From the NCBI GenBank assembly GCA_019312665.1, contig JAFDCZ010000072.1:1-38256 (forward strand): a stretch of 38,256 nt of DNA, written 5' to 3'. The DNA comes from Deltaproteobacteria bacterium (GTDB lineage: Bacteria > Myxococcota_A > UBA9160 > UBA6930). Both the position numbers and the translations under genes were made by a program. This document shows, one piece after another, positions 23,714 through 31,729 of the stretch. Positions within the stretch are counted from its first letter, which is position 1, and each line of letters starts with the position of its first letter. The notes under the pieces were generated by a model. It was not told the origin of the DNA, did no database searches, and saw only the letters and a program-made list of their open reading frames with translations.

Positions 23714-25263
23714 GCGCGGGCATCCTGTGGCAAAGCGGCGAGGCGGCTGTACAGCAGCGCGTCGAGGCGTGGTTCGTTGGCGATGCGGCGGCCGACGTCC
23801 TGCGGGACAATCCGCGCCGACGGCTGGTGCGGCTCTCGGGCGAAGGCGGAGCCGATCTCCTGATCAAGCAGTTCCGGACCGGCAGCCGTCACGCCCGTCG
23901 CGAGCGCTGGAAGGCCCGCCTGGGGCGTAGCCCCGCCGATCGCGAACGTCGCTTCCTGTGCTCGCTGCATGCCGCCGGAGCGCCTGTCCCCGAGCCCCTT
24001 GCCTGGGGAACGATGGCCGATGGCGACCGTCTGTTGGTGCTCCCCTTCCTGGAAGGCGGCACGGGAGCCGACGGACTTTCCGATCTTCCCGCGGAACGCC
24101 GGACGCAGCTCGATGCGTTGGGCCGTGCGGTCCGGGCCATCCACGACGCGGGCTATGTGCATGGGGATCTTCACGCCGGCAACGTGTTGTTCACACCCGA
24201 GGGCCCGGTTCTGGTGGATCTCCAACACGCCCGAAGCGTGAAGAACGAAGCAGATCGAACCCAGGACCTTGGCGAACTCGACTATTCCTTCTGGGGACGC
24301 GCCTCCATCGCGGATCGCGTGCGCCTCCGTCGCTCCGCCCTCGCGCCGGGCTCCGCGACGCCTGACGCGCTCCGAGCCATCGGCGAAGCCGCTCGGGACA
24401 AGGCCTGGCGCCACGGCAAGAGCCGCACACGCCGCCTGCTGCGACCCGGCCGACGCTGCGACGCGATTCGCCTCGACGAAGGCGTCGGCCTCCGCTGGCA
24501 CGAGTTTCCCGAACGGGCGGTTCGAGATTCACTCGCTGCTCACCGGGCAGCCCTCGACGGAAAAGGCCCGCCGGGAAGCGAAGTGCTCAAGGACGATGGC
24601 CGCTCGCGCATCACGCGAACCCGCGCCGGAGGCCGAGCCGTGTTCGTCAAAGAGGTGTTGCCGCGGGGGCCCCTACGGGTCCTGGCCGATGCATTTCGCG
24701 GCAGCCCGGCCTGGCGCGGCTGGCGGGCGGGCCACGGCATTCGTGAGCGGGGCCTCGCTGCCGCCCTTCCCCTGGCGACGATCGACGCCCGGCATTTCGG
24801 CCTGACGCGGCGCTCGTGGCTCGTACTCGAAGATCTGGCCCCTGCAGTCGACTTGCTGGATCTCCCGGAAGACGGCCAGCCTGCTGCGCTCGGAGCGCTA
24901 GGCGCCTGGCTCGGCCAGCTTCACCTCCGCGGCATCGACCACGGCGATCTCAAGGCGACCCACCTGTTTGCGCGATCCGATGCGCCCGCTGCGATGCCGG
25001 CGCTGATCGATCTGGAGGGGCTGCGCTTTCGTCGACGAATCCCGGAGGCCCGGCGTCTGACGGCGCTCGCGGAGTTGAACGCGTCTCTGCCGGAATCCTG
25101 GCCCGACGAAGCCCGACGCCGAGCGTTCTTCCGCTATGCCACCTTCGAGCCCTTCCAAACCGGCAGGAAGCGGGCTCTCAGCGAGGTCGTTCGTGCGAGC
25201 CGGGCGCGCCGTCACCGCTGGAACGGAGACGACTGCAGCGAGGCCCCGACTACCCCTTCGTGA
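23710..25263 (+). CDS. tandem lipopolysaccharide-kinase-like protein (two WaaP/RfaP-type domains)
   Basis: A 517-residue cytoplasmic protein made of two kinase-like domains. Domain 1 (about 1-245) has the ATP lysine K53 (LLIKQF), catalytic HGDLHAGN (151-158, D153, N158) and metal VDLQ (D170). Domain 2 (about 290-500) has K314 (VFVKEV), HGDLKATH (411-418, D413, with His in the Asn position as in WaaP proteins) and IDLE (D434). WaaP-type enzymes phosphorylate heptose in the LPS core; both domains keep the catalytic residues, so both may be active. Single-domain proteins of about 250-290 residues are the norm. The GTG start at 23710 overlaps the glycosyltransferase stop. The end overlaps the convergent small gene by 14 bases. 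Confidence 0.88.
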   Translation: MSAGILWQSGEAAVQQRVEAWFVGDAAADVLRDNPRRRLVRLSGEGGADLLIKQFRTGSRHARRERWKARLGRSPADRERRFLCSLHAAGAPVPEPLAWGTMADGDRLLVLPFLEGGTGADGLSDLPAERRTQLDALGRAVRAIHDAGYVHGDLHAGNVLFTPEGPVLVDLQHARSVKNEADRTQDLGELDYSFWGRASIADRVRLRRSALAPGSATPDALRAIGEAARDKAWRHGKSRTRRLLRPGRRCDAIRLDEGVGLRWHEFPERAVRDSLAAHRAALDGKGPPGSEVLKDDGRSRITRTRAGGRAVFVKEVLPRGPLRVLADAFRGSPAWRGWRAGHGIRERGLAAALPLATIDARHFGLTRRSWLVLEDLAPAVDLLDLPEDGQPAALGALGAWLGQLHLRGIDHGDLKATHLFARSDAPAAMPALIDLEGLRFRRRIPEARRLTALAELNASLPESWPDEARRRAFFRYATFEPFQTGRKRALSEVVRASRARRHRWNGDDCSEAPTTPS

Positions 25264-25558
25264 CGATCACCCACTTGTAGTAGGAGGAGGAGCCGGGAAC
25301 GGCGCCGCCATCGCCCTCGGCGTATGCCAGGCTCGGTCCGGTCGCCGCACCCTTGACGATCTCTTTGAAGGCTTCGAGCTTGCGGCCCGGGTCATCCGGA
25401 TTCAGTCCGTGAAAGACCAGCTCGACCTGCTCGCGCACATCGAGGATGTTCAGCACCAGGGTCGCGAGCGTGAAGAGCTTTCCAATGCCCTCGACCGCTT
25501 CGACAGAGAGCCGAGGCACGCTCACGTCGGATAGAGAAAAGCTGTATTCCAGACGCAT
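25250..25558 (-). CDS. conserved-looking small hypothetical protein
   Basis: A 102-residue protein I do not recognise. It has a beta-like start (MRLEYSFSLSDVSVPRLSVE), a hydrophobic helix LFTLATLVLNILDV, then LEAFKEIVKGAATGPSLAYA and an aromatic end SSSYYKWVIVTKG. No signal peptide or known motif is visible. GGGAGAA lies 4 bases upstream of the ATG, a good ribosome site, which argues for a real gene. Its 3' end overlaps the kinase gene by 14 bases on the other strand. It could be a small pore-forming or adaptor protein, but nothing supports a specific role. Confidence 0.65.
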   Translation of the reverse strand: MRLEYSFSLSDVSVPRLSVEAVEGIGKLFTLATLVLNILDVREQVELVFHGLNPDDPGRKLEAFKEIVKGAATGPSLAYAEGDGGAVPGSSSYYKWVIVTKG

Positions 25559-25624
25559 GGTCGGTTCTCCCGATGGGGCGCGGAGCTGCCGCGCGCGCGA
25601 AGTGTGTAGCGAAGAGCGCCGGGC

Positions 25625-26353
25625 TCAGGAAGGCGGGGAATCACCTAGCTTGGCGATTTCGGCCATGAATTCTTCGCGGTCGAGAATCCCTTTGCGCAGC
25701 AGCAAGCGTGTCAGCGCCTGGAGAAGCTGGCGGGTGGAAAGCTCACCGGGGGATCCCCCTCCGGAAGAAGCCGCAGGGGAATCCGCGGAAGCCGTCGCAG
25801 GAATGTCGGTCTCATCGAGCCAGATTTCCTGAGACAGCTGGTCGCTGCCGTCGGGCACGGTGGCTGCCGGCGCAACCTCCGCGCTGATCTCCAGCGCGAT
25901 CGTATGTTCGACGGGTCCGCTCTCGTAGCAGGTGCTGATCGCCCTGCGCAGCTGGATCGGGCCGGCCAGTAGGGGCTTCACGGCACAGCCCGTACGGAAT
26001 GTCACGTCATCGAGAGCCGTGAGGTTCGTCGGATCTTCCATCGCCACGTAGAGCACATCGGCGCTGCCGCTTCCCGGCTCTCGTATCACGGGCAGGCAGG
26101 CGTACTTGATGGCCACTTCACTGGGGATCAATCCGATCACATCCGGGTGAATCTCGCGGCCCGAAAGATCGATCCCCTGGCAGCCCAGGCGCTCAGAAAG
26201 TATGCGGATCAGCTCGGATTCTTGCAGGTAGCCCAGTTGAACCAGGGTCTCGCCGATCCGGTTTCCCCAGCGTGCCTGCTCGCCCAGGGCGGAGCGGAGC
26301 TGGGTCTCGGTGATCTGGCCCGCGGCAAGCAGGACCTCTCCGATCTTCTTCAT
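25625..26353 (-). CDS. orphan MshEN (GspE N-terminal) domain protein
   Basis: A 242-residue protein. Residues 1-60 read KKIGEVLLAAGQITETQLRS, then ALGEQARWGNRIGETLVQLG and YLQESELIRILSERLG. This is the MshEN fold with its two G-rich motifs (IGE..L...G and RIGETLVQLG) that bind cyclic di-GMP in MshE-type ATPases. The rest of the GspE N-domain follows (IPSEVAIKYACLPVI, VAMEDPTNLTALDDVTFRTG). An acidic, Ser/Ala-rich linker (about 165-200) leads to a helical end, LLQALTRLLLRKGILDREEF. There is no ATPase domain, so it is an adaptor rather than a secretion motor. The ATG at 26353 has AAGGGG upstream; the frame is also open upstream through the sialidase remnant. Confidence 0.8.
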   Translation of the reverse strand: MKKIGEVLLAAGQITETQLRSALGEQARWGNRIGETLVQLGYLQESELIRILSERLGCQGIDLSGREIHPDVIGLIPSEVAIKYACLPVIREPGSGSADVLYVAMEDPTNLTALDDVTFRTGCAVKPLLAGPIQLRRAISTCYESGPVEHTIALEISAEVAPAATVPDGSDQLSQEIWLDETDIPATASADSPAASSGGGSPGELSTRQLLQALTRLLLRKGILDREEFMAEIAKLGDSPPS

Positions 26354-26724
26354 TGGTGCGCACCCCTTCGCGAATGCATCGGCGATTCGCCAGGCGAGCT
26401 GGAGCCGGGTGGGCCACCCCTGAATCGAGGGAGTTTCGCCCCGCCCTTCCGTCGACTGGCCGGCACCGGCCAGGAGAAAAGTACCTGGCTCAGGCACCGG
26501 GATCTCGCTCAACGACTCCAGGTTGAGACGGACGAAGGCCATGTCGAGATGGCCGGTCGCCTCGTAGAGCAGGCCGAGGGTCCAATCGTCGAGAAGCGTG
26601 AGCACTGAGTAGGCTGAGAAGCCGGGGTCGACGAGGGTCTCGTTCGTCCAGTTCCGGCCGTGATCGTCGCTGTAGAAAGAGGCAGCGCGGTTTGAGATCT
26701 GAACGTTGAACGGAATCGGGTCGC
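26354..26724 (-). pseudogene. exo-sialidase C-terminal remnant with PEP-CTERM-like motif
   Basis: In one frame upstream of the MshEN gene I read PFNVQISNRAASFYSDDHGR, then NWTNETLV, TLGLLYEATGHL, DMAFVRLNLESLS and IPVPEPGTFLLAGAG. SDDHGRNW is an Asp-box (S-x-D-x-G-x-x-W) and TLGLLYE...FVRLNLE is the end of BNR/sialidase propellers. VPEPGTFLLAGAG begins a PEP-CTERM sorting signal, but the transmembrane helix and Arg cluster that should follow are not there. The beginning of the enzyme is absent: similarity starts exactly at the stop codon of the CoA-transferase gene. So this is a headless, tail-damaged gene. It has no start codon of its own. Confidence 0.65.
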
Positions 26725-29097
26725 TCAGAGATTCGCGGGCCGCTCGCCGATCACCCTTTGCGCCACGAGCGCTTCGATTTCGGCGTCGTCATAGCCGAGC
26801 TCCCGTAGAATCTCCGTGTTGTGTTCCCCAAGCAGGGGAGCCGCACGGGTCAGCCAGCGGTCAACGCTCGCGTATCGGAAGGGAGCGCCCATGGTCGCCT
26901 GGCTCCCAACGACCGGGTGTTCGATCTGCTCCAGGAAGCCCCGCGCAACGAACTGCGGATGCTCGGCGAGCGCACGCGGGTCGATGACGGGTGCGGCCGG
27001 CACGCCCGCTGCGATGAGTTCTGCCACGCAAGCATCGCGGTCGCGCTCCGCAAACACGCGCCGCAGAGCTTCATCGAGTTCGTCCTGTCGTTGCCGCCGT
27101 GCGATCAGATGCGAACCGACGCCCGTCGCCCATTCAGGGTGGTCGAGCCAGTCCAAGAGTGCTTCCCATTGGCGCTTGCTCTCCACGGATAGCGCGAGCC
27201 ACTGCGGGGCCTCGGGAGAATGGCCGGCACACGGGTACAGGCCCTGGGGCGCGGCTTCCGGGCTGCGGTTGCCCTGGCGCTCCATCAGGTTTCCGTATCC
27301 GGTGTATTCGATCACTTGCTCGGCCGTGACGTTCAGCGCGGCTTCGAGCATCGAGCACTCGACGAAATGGCCGCGGCCGCTTTCGTCGCGCTCGGCCATC
27401 ACGACCAGCAGCGCGAACGCAGCGTGCATGCCCGCCAGGGGATCGCAGGGGCCACGCTGGATGCGGGGCTGATCTTCGGTGTGTCCCGTAAGCCACGAGA
27501 GGCCGGCCATCTGTTCCATCGTTGCCGCGAAGCCCACGTGCTCGTGGCAAGGCCCGTCGAGACCGAAGGCTGGCATGCGGACATAGTGGCAGCGCGGGTT
27601 CAGCGCCTGGACCCTGTCCCAGGTGACACCGAAGCCGTCCATCACACGCGGGCTGAAGTTCTCCACCAGCGCGTCGGCTTTGGCGATCAGGGCTTCGAAG
27701 ATCGCCATTCCCTTTGGATTGGAGAGGTCCAACGTCAGCCCGCGCTTGTTCGTGTTCGCCGATTGGAAGATGAAGCTGCACTCCCACCAATCCTCGTGCT
27801 GGGCAGAGAACGTCCCCCCAACCGAGCGGCTTCCGTCGATCCGTTGGACGGACTCGACGTGGATGACCTCAGCGCCGAGCATCGCGAGCGTCTGGGTGGC
27901 GATCGGGCCCGCCCACCACGTGGTTGCATCGACGATCCGCATTCCCGCTAGCGGCAGGTGGCACTCGCCTCCAGGCGGCGGTCGCTTTGGCGTGCGGGCT
28001 TCGATGCGCCCGCTGTGCTCGCCCAGGTGGGGCGCCCGGCGTGGGGGGGCGAGTGGGTTGCCATCGACGCTATACGGAGGCAACGGTCGCTTGAAGCCAC
28101 CCGACGGATCATCGGCAAACACGCCGCGTGCCTGGATCTGCTCGTGCTCGAGCACCGTCTGGCCGGTGCTGATCGGTGCGACGGGAATCCGCAGCAACTG
28201 GGCCAGCTCGATGATCTCGTCGGTCGTGTGCTTGCGTGTGTAGGCATGCACGACCTCTTCCCACGCAGCGAGGTTCCCCAGGCGCTGGGCGAACATGTCA
28301 AACGCACCGGATTCGCGCAGGTCTGGCCGCTCGATCATCAGCAGGAAATCGGACATCTGCTGTGCCGAGTAGGTGGTGAAGCCGACGAAGCCGTCACTCG
28401 TCGGCTCGATCGACGGCGTCTCGATGTTCGGCAGCGAACCGACGACCGGCGGGCGCCCGAGGATGCCCCACATCAGATCGAGGTAGCAATTGGTCGCCAA
28501 CGCGGTCACTTCCTGCAGCGAGAAGTCGACATGCTCCCCATGACCGGTGGTCTGGGCGCGCCGAACCGCCGCCAGCGCTGCGACGGCGGCGAAGCTGCCC
28601 CCGGTCCATGCGGCCACACCACCTCCGGCCTGGTACGGCTCTCCACCGGGCCGGCCTCGCGCGCCTAACGAGCCGCACTCGGCTTGAATCGTGAAATCCG
28701 TGGCGGGCCGCCCCGCCATCGGGCCTGTCAGGCCAAAGGGCGTGATCGAGAGCAGCACGAGGCCGGAGTGGCGTTTGAGCAAGGTTTGTCGCTCGAACGC
28801 GTCGGGAGGGAGGTCCTCGATCAGCAGATCCGCGCTCGCGACTAGCCCCTCGGCTTCTGCTTGGATGTCGTCGAGCGCACCGACGACACTGCGCTTCGAG
28901 GCGTTGAGGTACCGGAAGAGCCCGCCGTCCTTTCCGCTGAGATCGGCTCCCGACGTCGACCAGCTGCGCAGCGGGTCGCCTCCGGCAGCCTCGAGCTTGA
29001 TCACATCCGCACCGACATCCGCGAAGAGTTTGCTGCAATAGGGGCCTGCGATCCCAGTCGAATGGTCGACGACACGCAGGCCCTTCAGCCCGTGCAT
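26725..29097 (-). CDS. double-length CaiB/BaiF (class III) CoA-transferase
   Basis: A 790-residue fusion of two family-III CoA-transferase domains (each about 400 residues; single-domain dimers are the norm). Domain 1 begins LKGLRVVDHSTGIAGPYCSK with LFADVGADVIKLEAAGGDPL. Domain 2 begins near 400 with LAGMRIVDATTWWAGPIATQ and MLGAEVIHVESVQRIDGSRS. At the place where formyl-CoA transferase has its Asp nucleophile, both have Glu (HVDFSLQE and FVECSMLE). This is from memory of the family and should be checked by alignment. The ATG at 29095-29097 is chosen because the domain starts right there; no strong ribosome site is visible. It lies 94 bases after the enoyl-CoA hydratase on the same strand, in a ketone/acyl-CoA catabolic operon. 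Likely role: moving CoA onto a carboxylic acid intermediate. Confidence 0.88.
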   Translation of the reverse strand: MHGLKGLRVVDHSTGIAGPYCSKLFADVGADVIKLEAAGGDPLRSWSTSGADLSGKDGGLFRYLNASKRSVVGALDDIQAEAEGLVASADLLIEDLPPDAFERQTLLKRHSGLVLLSITPFGLTGPMAGRPATDFTIQAECGSLGARGRPGGEPYQAGGGVAAWTGGSFAAVAALAAVRRAQTTGHGEHVDFSLQEVTALATNCYLDLMWGILGRPPVVGSLPNIETPSIEPTSDGFVGFTTYSAQQMSDFLLMIERPDLRESGAFDMFAQRLGNLAAWEEVVHAYTRKHTTDEIIELAQLLRIPVAPISTGQTVLEHEQIQARGVFADDPSGGFKRPLPPYSVDGNPLAPPRRAPHLGEHSGRIEARTPKRPPPGGECHLPLAGMRIVDATTWWAGPIATQTLAMLGAEVIHVESVQRIDGSRSVGGTFSAQHEDWWECSFIFQSANTNKRGLTLDLSNPKGMAIFEALIAKADALVENFSPRVMDGFGVTWDRVQALNPRCHYVRMPAFGLDGPCHEHVGFAATMEQMAGLSWLTGHTEDQPRIQRGPCDPLAGMHAAFALLVVMAERDESGRGHFVECSMLEAALNVTAEQVIEYTGYGNLMERQGNRSPEAAPQGLYPCAGHSPEAPQWLALSVESKRQWEALLDWLDHPEWATGVGSHLIARRQRQDELDEALRRVFAERDRDACVAELIAAGVPAAPVIDPRALAEHPQFVARGFLEQIEHPVVGSQATMGAPFRYASVDRWLTRAAPLLGEHNTEILRELGYDDAEIEALVAQRVIGERPANL

Positions 29098-29191
29098 GAC
29101 CCGACTCGCTCGATGCGTCGTTCGAAAGCAGGGTCCGAGGGCGATCGCGGCTGGTCGGAGCGGCGCCCTCGTCCGGGTCGTCGGCTCACGG

Positions 29192-29989
29192 TCATTCGCC
29201 CTTGTAGACGGGTTTGCGCTTCTCGGCGAAAGCCCGAGGACCTTCCCGCGCATCCTTCGAAGCGAAGACCGGGCCACCGATCTCGAGCTCCTTCACCAGG
29301 GCATCGGCCTCGCTATAGCTCTCGTCGATCTCACGCAGCATGCGCATCAGTGCGCGGATCGAGAGGGGGCCATTGGCGCAGATCTGGGCGGCGATCTCCT
29401 TGGCTTCGGACAAAGCCTGTCCACTGGGAACCACGCGGCCTATCAAGCCGAAATCCAACGCCTCCTGAGCGCTGATGTGTCGCGCCGTGAGCAGGATCTC
29501 GGCCGCGAGGGTGTAGGGGATCTGGCGCCGCAGACGCACACTGGACCCGCCTAGCGGAAACAGGCCGCGTTTGGCTTCGGTCACGCCAAAGGTCGCGTCC
29601 TCGGCCGCCACCCGGATGTCCGTGCCTTGGAGGATCTCGGTCCCCCCCGCCACGGCGAAGCCCTCGACGGCCGCGATGATCGGCTTCATCGGCCTGTTGT
29701 GTCGAAGCAGCGCCTGCCAGTGGAGGTCCGGCACCTCCGCCATCAACTTCTGGAACTCTTCATCCTTTTCGCCGCCTCCCATGGCTTTGAGGTCGGCACC
29801 GGCACAGAAGACGTCGCCGCGGCCCGTGAGGATCGCGACTCGAAGGTCGGGGTCTTCGTCGAGCAGGCGCCAGGCGCGGTACATCCCCGCAAGCATGCCG
29901 CCGCTGAGCGCGTTCTTCGCTTCGGGCCGGTTCAGGGTGATGGTCAGGACGTGGTCGTCACGTTCAACCAGGCAGTGCTCGGGGTTCAT
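29192..29989 (-). CDS. enoyl-CoA hydratase/isomerase family protein
   Basis: A 265-residue crotonase-fold enzyme. The oxyanion-hole segments are GRGDVFCAGADLKAM and VEGFAVAGGTEIL; the second Glu region is FGVTEAKRGLFPLGGSSVRL, and AQEALDFGLIGRVVP closes the core. Members hydrate or isomerise enoyl-CoA, or cleave C-C bonds in ring-opened intermediates; the reaction here is not fixed by the motifs. AAGGAGCC lies about 6 bases upstream of the ATG. It sits 34 bases after the flavin monooxygenase and before the CoA-transferase, all on the minus strand, so a single transcript is likely. Confidence 0.92.
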   Translation of the reverse strand: MNPEHCLVERDDHVLTITLNRPEAKNALSGGMLAGMYRAWRLLDEDPDLRVAILTGRGDVFCAGADLKAMGGGEKDEEFQKLMAEVPDLHWQALLRHNRPMKPIIAAVEGFAVAGGTEILQGTDIRVAAEDATFGVTEAKRGLFPLGGSSVRLRRQIPYTLAAEILLTARHISAQEALDFGLIGRVVPSGQALSEAKEIAAQICANGPLSIRALMRMLREIDESYSEADALVKELEIGGPVFASKDAREGPRAFAEKRKPVYKGE

Positions 29990-30023
29990 GCAAGGCTCCT
30001 TGTCTCTGGATGGCTTGTCGAGG

Positions 30024-31511
30024 TCAGATCCGATCGAGATCAGCGATGCGCGGTTCGCTCATCTCCTCCCGAAAGCGGTCGAAGGTAAACGGCCAGGCCG
30101 TCGGCAGACCGTCTTCATCGAGGTACCAGCTCTTGCAGCCGGTGGCCCAGATCGTCGATTTTGCGGCTTCCCGGCGTTCAGCATCGAAGCGATCCGCTGC
30201 CTCCTGCGAGGCGCAGACCTCCTTCCACTCGCCAGCCCGAACCAGATCCACCAGCTGGAGGATGTACGCCAGCTGAAGCTCGGCGACCTCGATGAGGGAA
30301 AAGTTGCCGACCGGGCCATTCGGACCGTTCAGCATGAAGAAATTGGGGAAGTCGGGTACCGAAATCGCCAGGTATGCGAACGGCCCGTCCTTCCAGACAT
30401 CGTCGAGGCGCTTGCCGCCGCGGCCTGTCACCTGCATCGGGCGCACGAAGCTCTCGACGCGGAATCCGGTGGCCAGGACCAGGATGTCCAGTTCGTGCAG
30501 AACTCCGTCGCGCGTTCGCACGCCGGACTTCTCGATTCGCTCGATCTCCTCGGTGACCAGCATTGCGTTGGGCCGTTGGATGGCGTCGTAGAAGTTTTCG
30601 GACATGATCAGGCGCTTGCAGGCGGCCTGGTAGCTGGGACGGAGCTTTTCCCGGAGTTCCGGGTCTTTCACACTGTTCTCGAGATTCGCGAGACAGTGGG
30701 CATGGATCGCCTGGATCATCGGCGACTTCGCATCGACGAGGACATTCGCGAAGCCATCGGTGAACGCGCGGGCGACCTCCTCCCGGATCTCGGCCATCGC
30801 CTCGGGGCGCCTTCGGAACTCGGCTTTCTCCTCCTCCAGATACTCCCCATTGTCGATGGGCGTGATCCACTGGGCCGTGCGTTGGAAGAGTGTGAGTTCC
30901 GCGACGTCATCGACGATCGCAGAGACGATCTGGATCGCGGAGGAACCGGTCCCGACGATCCCGATCCGCTTGCCCGCCAACGGCGCTTCGTGATCCCAGC
31001 GCGCGGTATGGAAGACCGCACCCCCGAAAGAGTCCAGGCCCTCGATCTCCGGGTAGGCGGGGTGGTGGAGAACGCCCGTCGCCGCAATGACGAAGTCTCC
31101 CTGGTCCGTCGTACCGTCGGCAAGCTCGATCTTCCAGCGCCCATCCTCGAAGGCGCAGTGTGTGACCTCGTTGCCGTATTGGATTCGCGAGGCCACCCCG
31201 TAACGCCGCGCGACTTCTTCGAAGTAGGCATGGATCTCGGATCCCGGTGCAAAGCGATGGCTCCACTCCGGATTGGGTGCAAAAGAGTAACTGTAGAAAT
31301 GGGACGGAACATCGCAGGCGATGCCGGGGTAGGTGTTCTCGCGCCAGGTGCCTCCGAGGCGGTCGGCCTTCTCGTAGATCGCGAAGTTGTCGAGGCCAGC
31401 CTCTTGCAGTTTGATGGCGCTGAGGATGCCCGACATCCCCGCACCGATGATCAGGAAGCGCAGGTCGCTTTTTCCGGGAGCGCTGGAAACGGGGGGGCCT
31501 TCGGTCGTCAT
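30024..31511 (-). CDS. flavin-dependent monooxygenase, Baeyer-Villiger type
   Basis: A 495-residue FAD/NADPH enzyme. The FAD Rossmann motif is FLIIGAGMSGILSAIKL with the YEKADRLGGTWRENTYPGIA block. The Baeyer-Villiger fingerprint FGGAVFHTARW (F-x-G-x3-H-T-x2-W) is present, followed by the NADPH motif IGIVGTGSSAIQ. Baeyer-Villiger enzymes insert oxygen next to a ketone to give an ester or lactone. The ATG at 31509-31511 has GGAG 6 bases upstream. It heads the minus-strand operon with the hydratase and CoA-transferase. Its promoter, with a TetR-like operator candidate, lies in the gap shared with the divergent TetR gene. Substrate unknown; cyclic terpenoid or steroid ketones are plausible. Confidence 0.92.
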   Translation of the reverse strand: MTTEGPPVSSAPGKSDLRFLIIGAGMSGILSAIKLQEAGLDNFAIYEKADRLGGTWRENTYPGIACDVPSHFYSYSFAPNPEWSHRFAPGSEIHAYFEEVARRYGVASRIQYGNEVTHCAFEDGRWKIELADGTTDQGDFVIAATGVLHHPAYPEIEGLDSFGGAVFHTARWDHEAPLAGKRIGIVGTGSSAIQIVSAIVDDVAELTLFQRTAQWITPIDNGEYLEEEKAEFRRRPEAMAEIREEVARAFTDGFANVLVDAKSPMIQAIHAHCLANLENSVKDPELREKLRPSYQAACKRLIMSENFYDAIQRPNAMLVTEEIERIEKSGVRTRDGVLHELDILVLATGFRVESFVRPMQVTGRGGKRLDDVWKDGPFAYLAISVPDFPNFFMLNGPNGPVGNFSLIEVAELQLAYILQLVDLVRAGEWKEVCASQEAADRFDAERREAAKSTIWATGCKSWYLDEDGLPTAWPFTFDRFREEMSEPRIADLDRI

Positions 31512-31656
31512 GTCATCTCCAGGAATCGGTTCGCGGATGGAACCCAGTCGCTGCCGGCGAATCAATTTCCGCGGAGTGCGCTCCGCAGATCAGGGCGCAG
31601 CGCAGACGGCGTCCGGGGCGCTCCTCCTTGGACTGGTTCGGATCCTTGTCTGGCGA

Positions 31657-31693
31657 ATCGTACTATTGTCCGATATATCAATCAAGTGTCCGA
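31657..31693 (-). promoter_or_regulatory. promoter of the monooxygenase operon with candidate TetR operator
   Basis: On the minus strand TTGATT (31685-31680) and TACGAT (31662-31657) are separated by exactly 17 bases, a good sigma-70 promoter facing the monooxygenase gene. The direct repeat TGTCCGA occurs at 31667-31673, inside the spacer, and at 31687-31693, just upstream of the -35, 20 bases (two helical turns) apart. TTGTC/GACAA also forms an outer inverted pair (31666-31670 and 31692-31696). The neighbouring TetR regulator is the obvious candidate to bind here and repress until ligand appears. Confidence 0.55.
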
Positions 31694-31729
31694 CAACGAG
31701 AGACTTCGCGGGAAGGGACGGTTTGCAGC

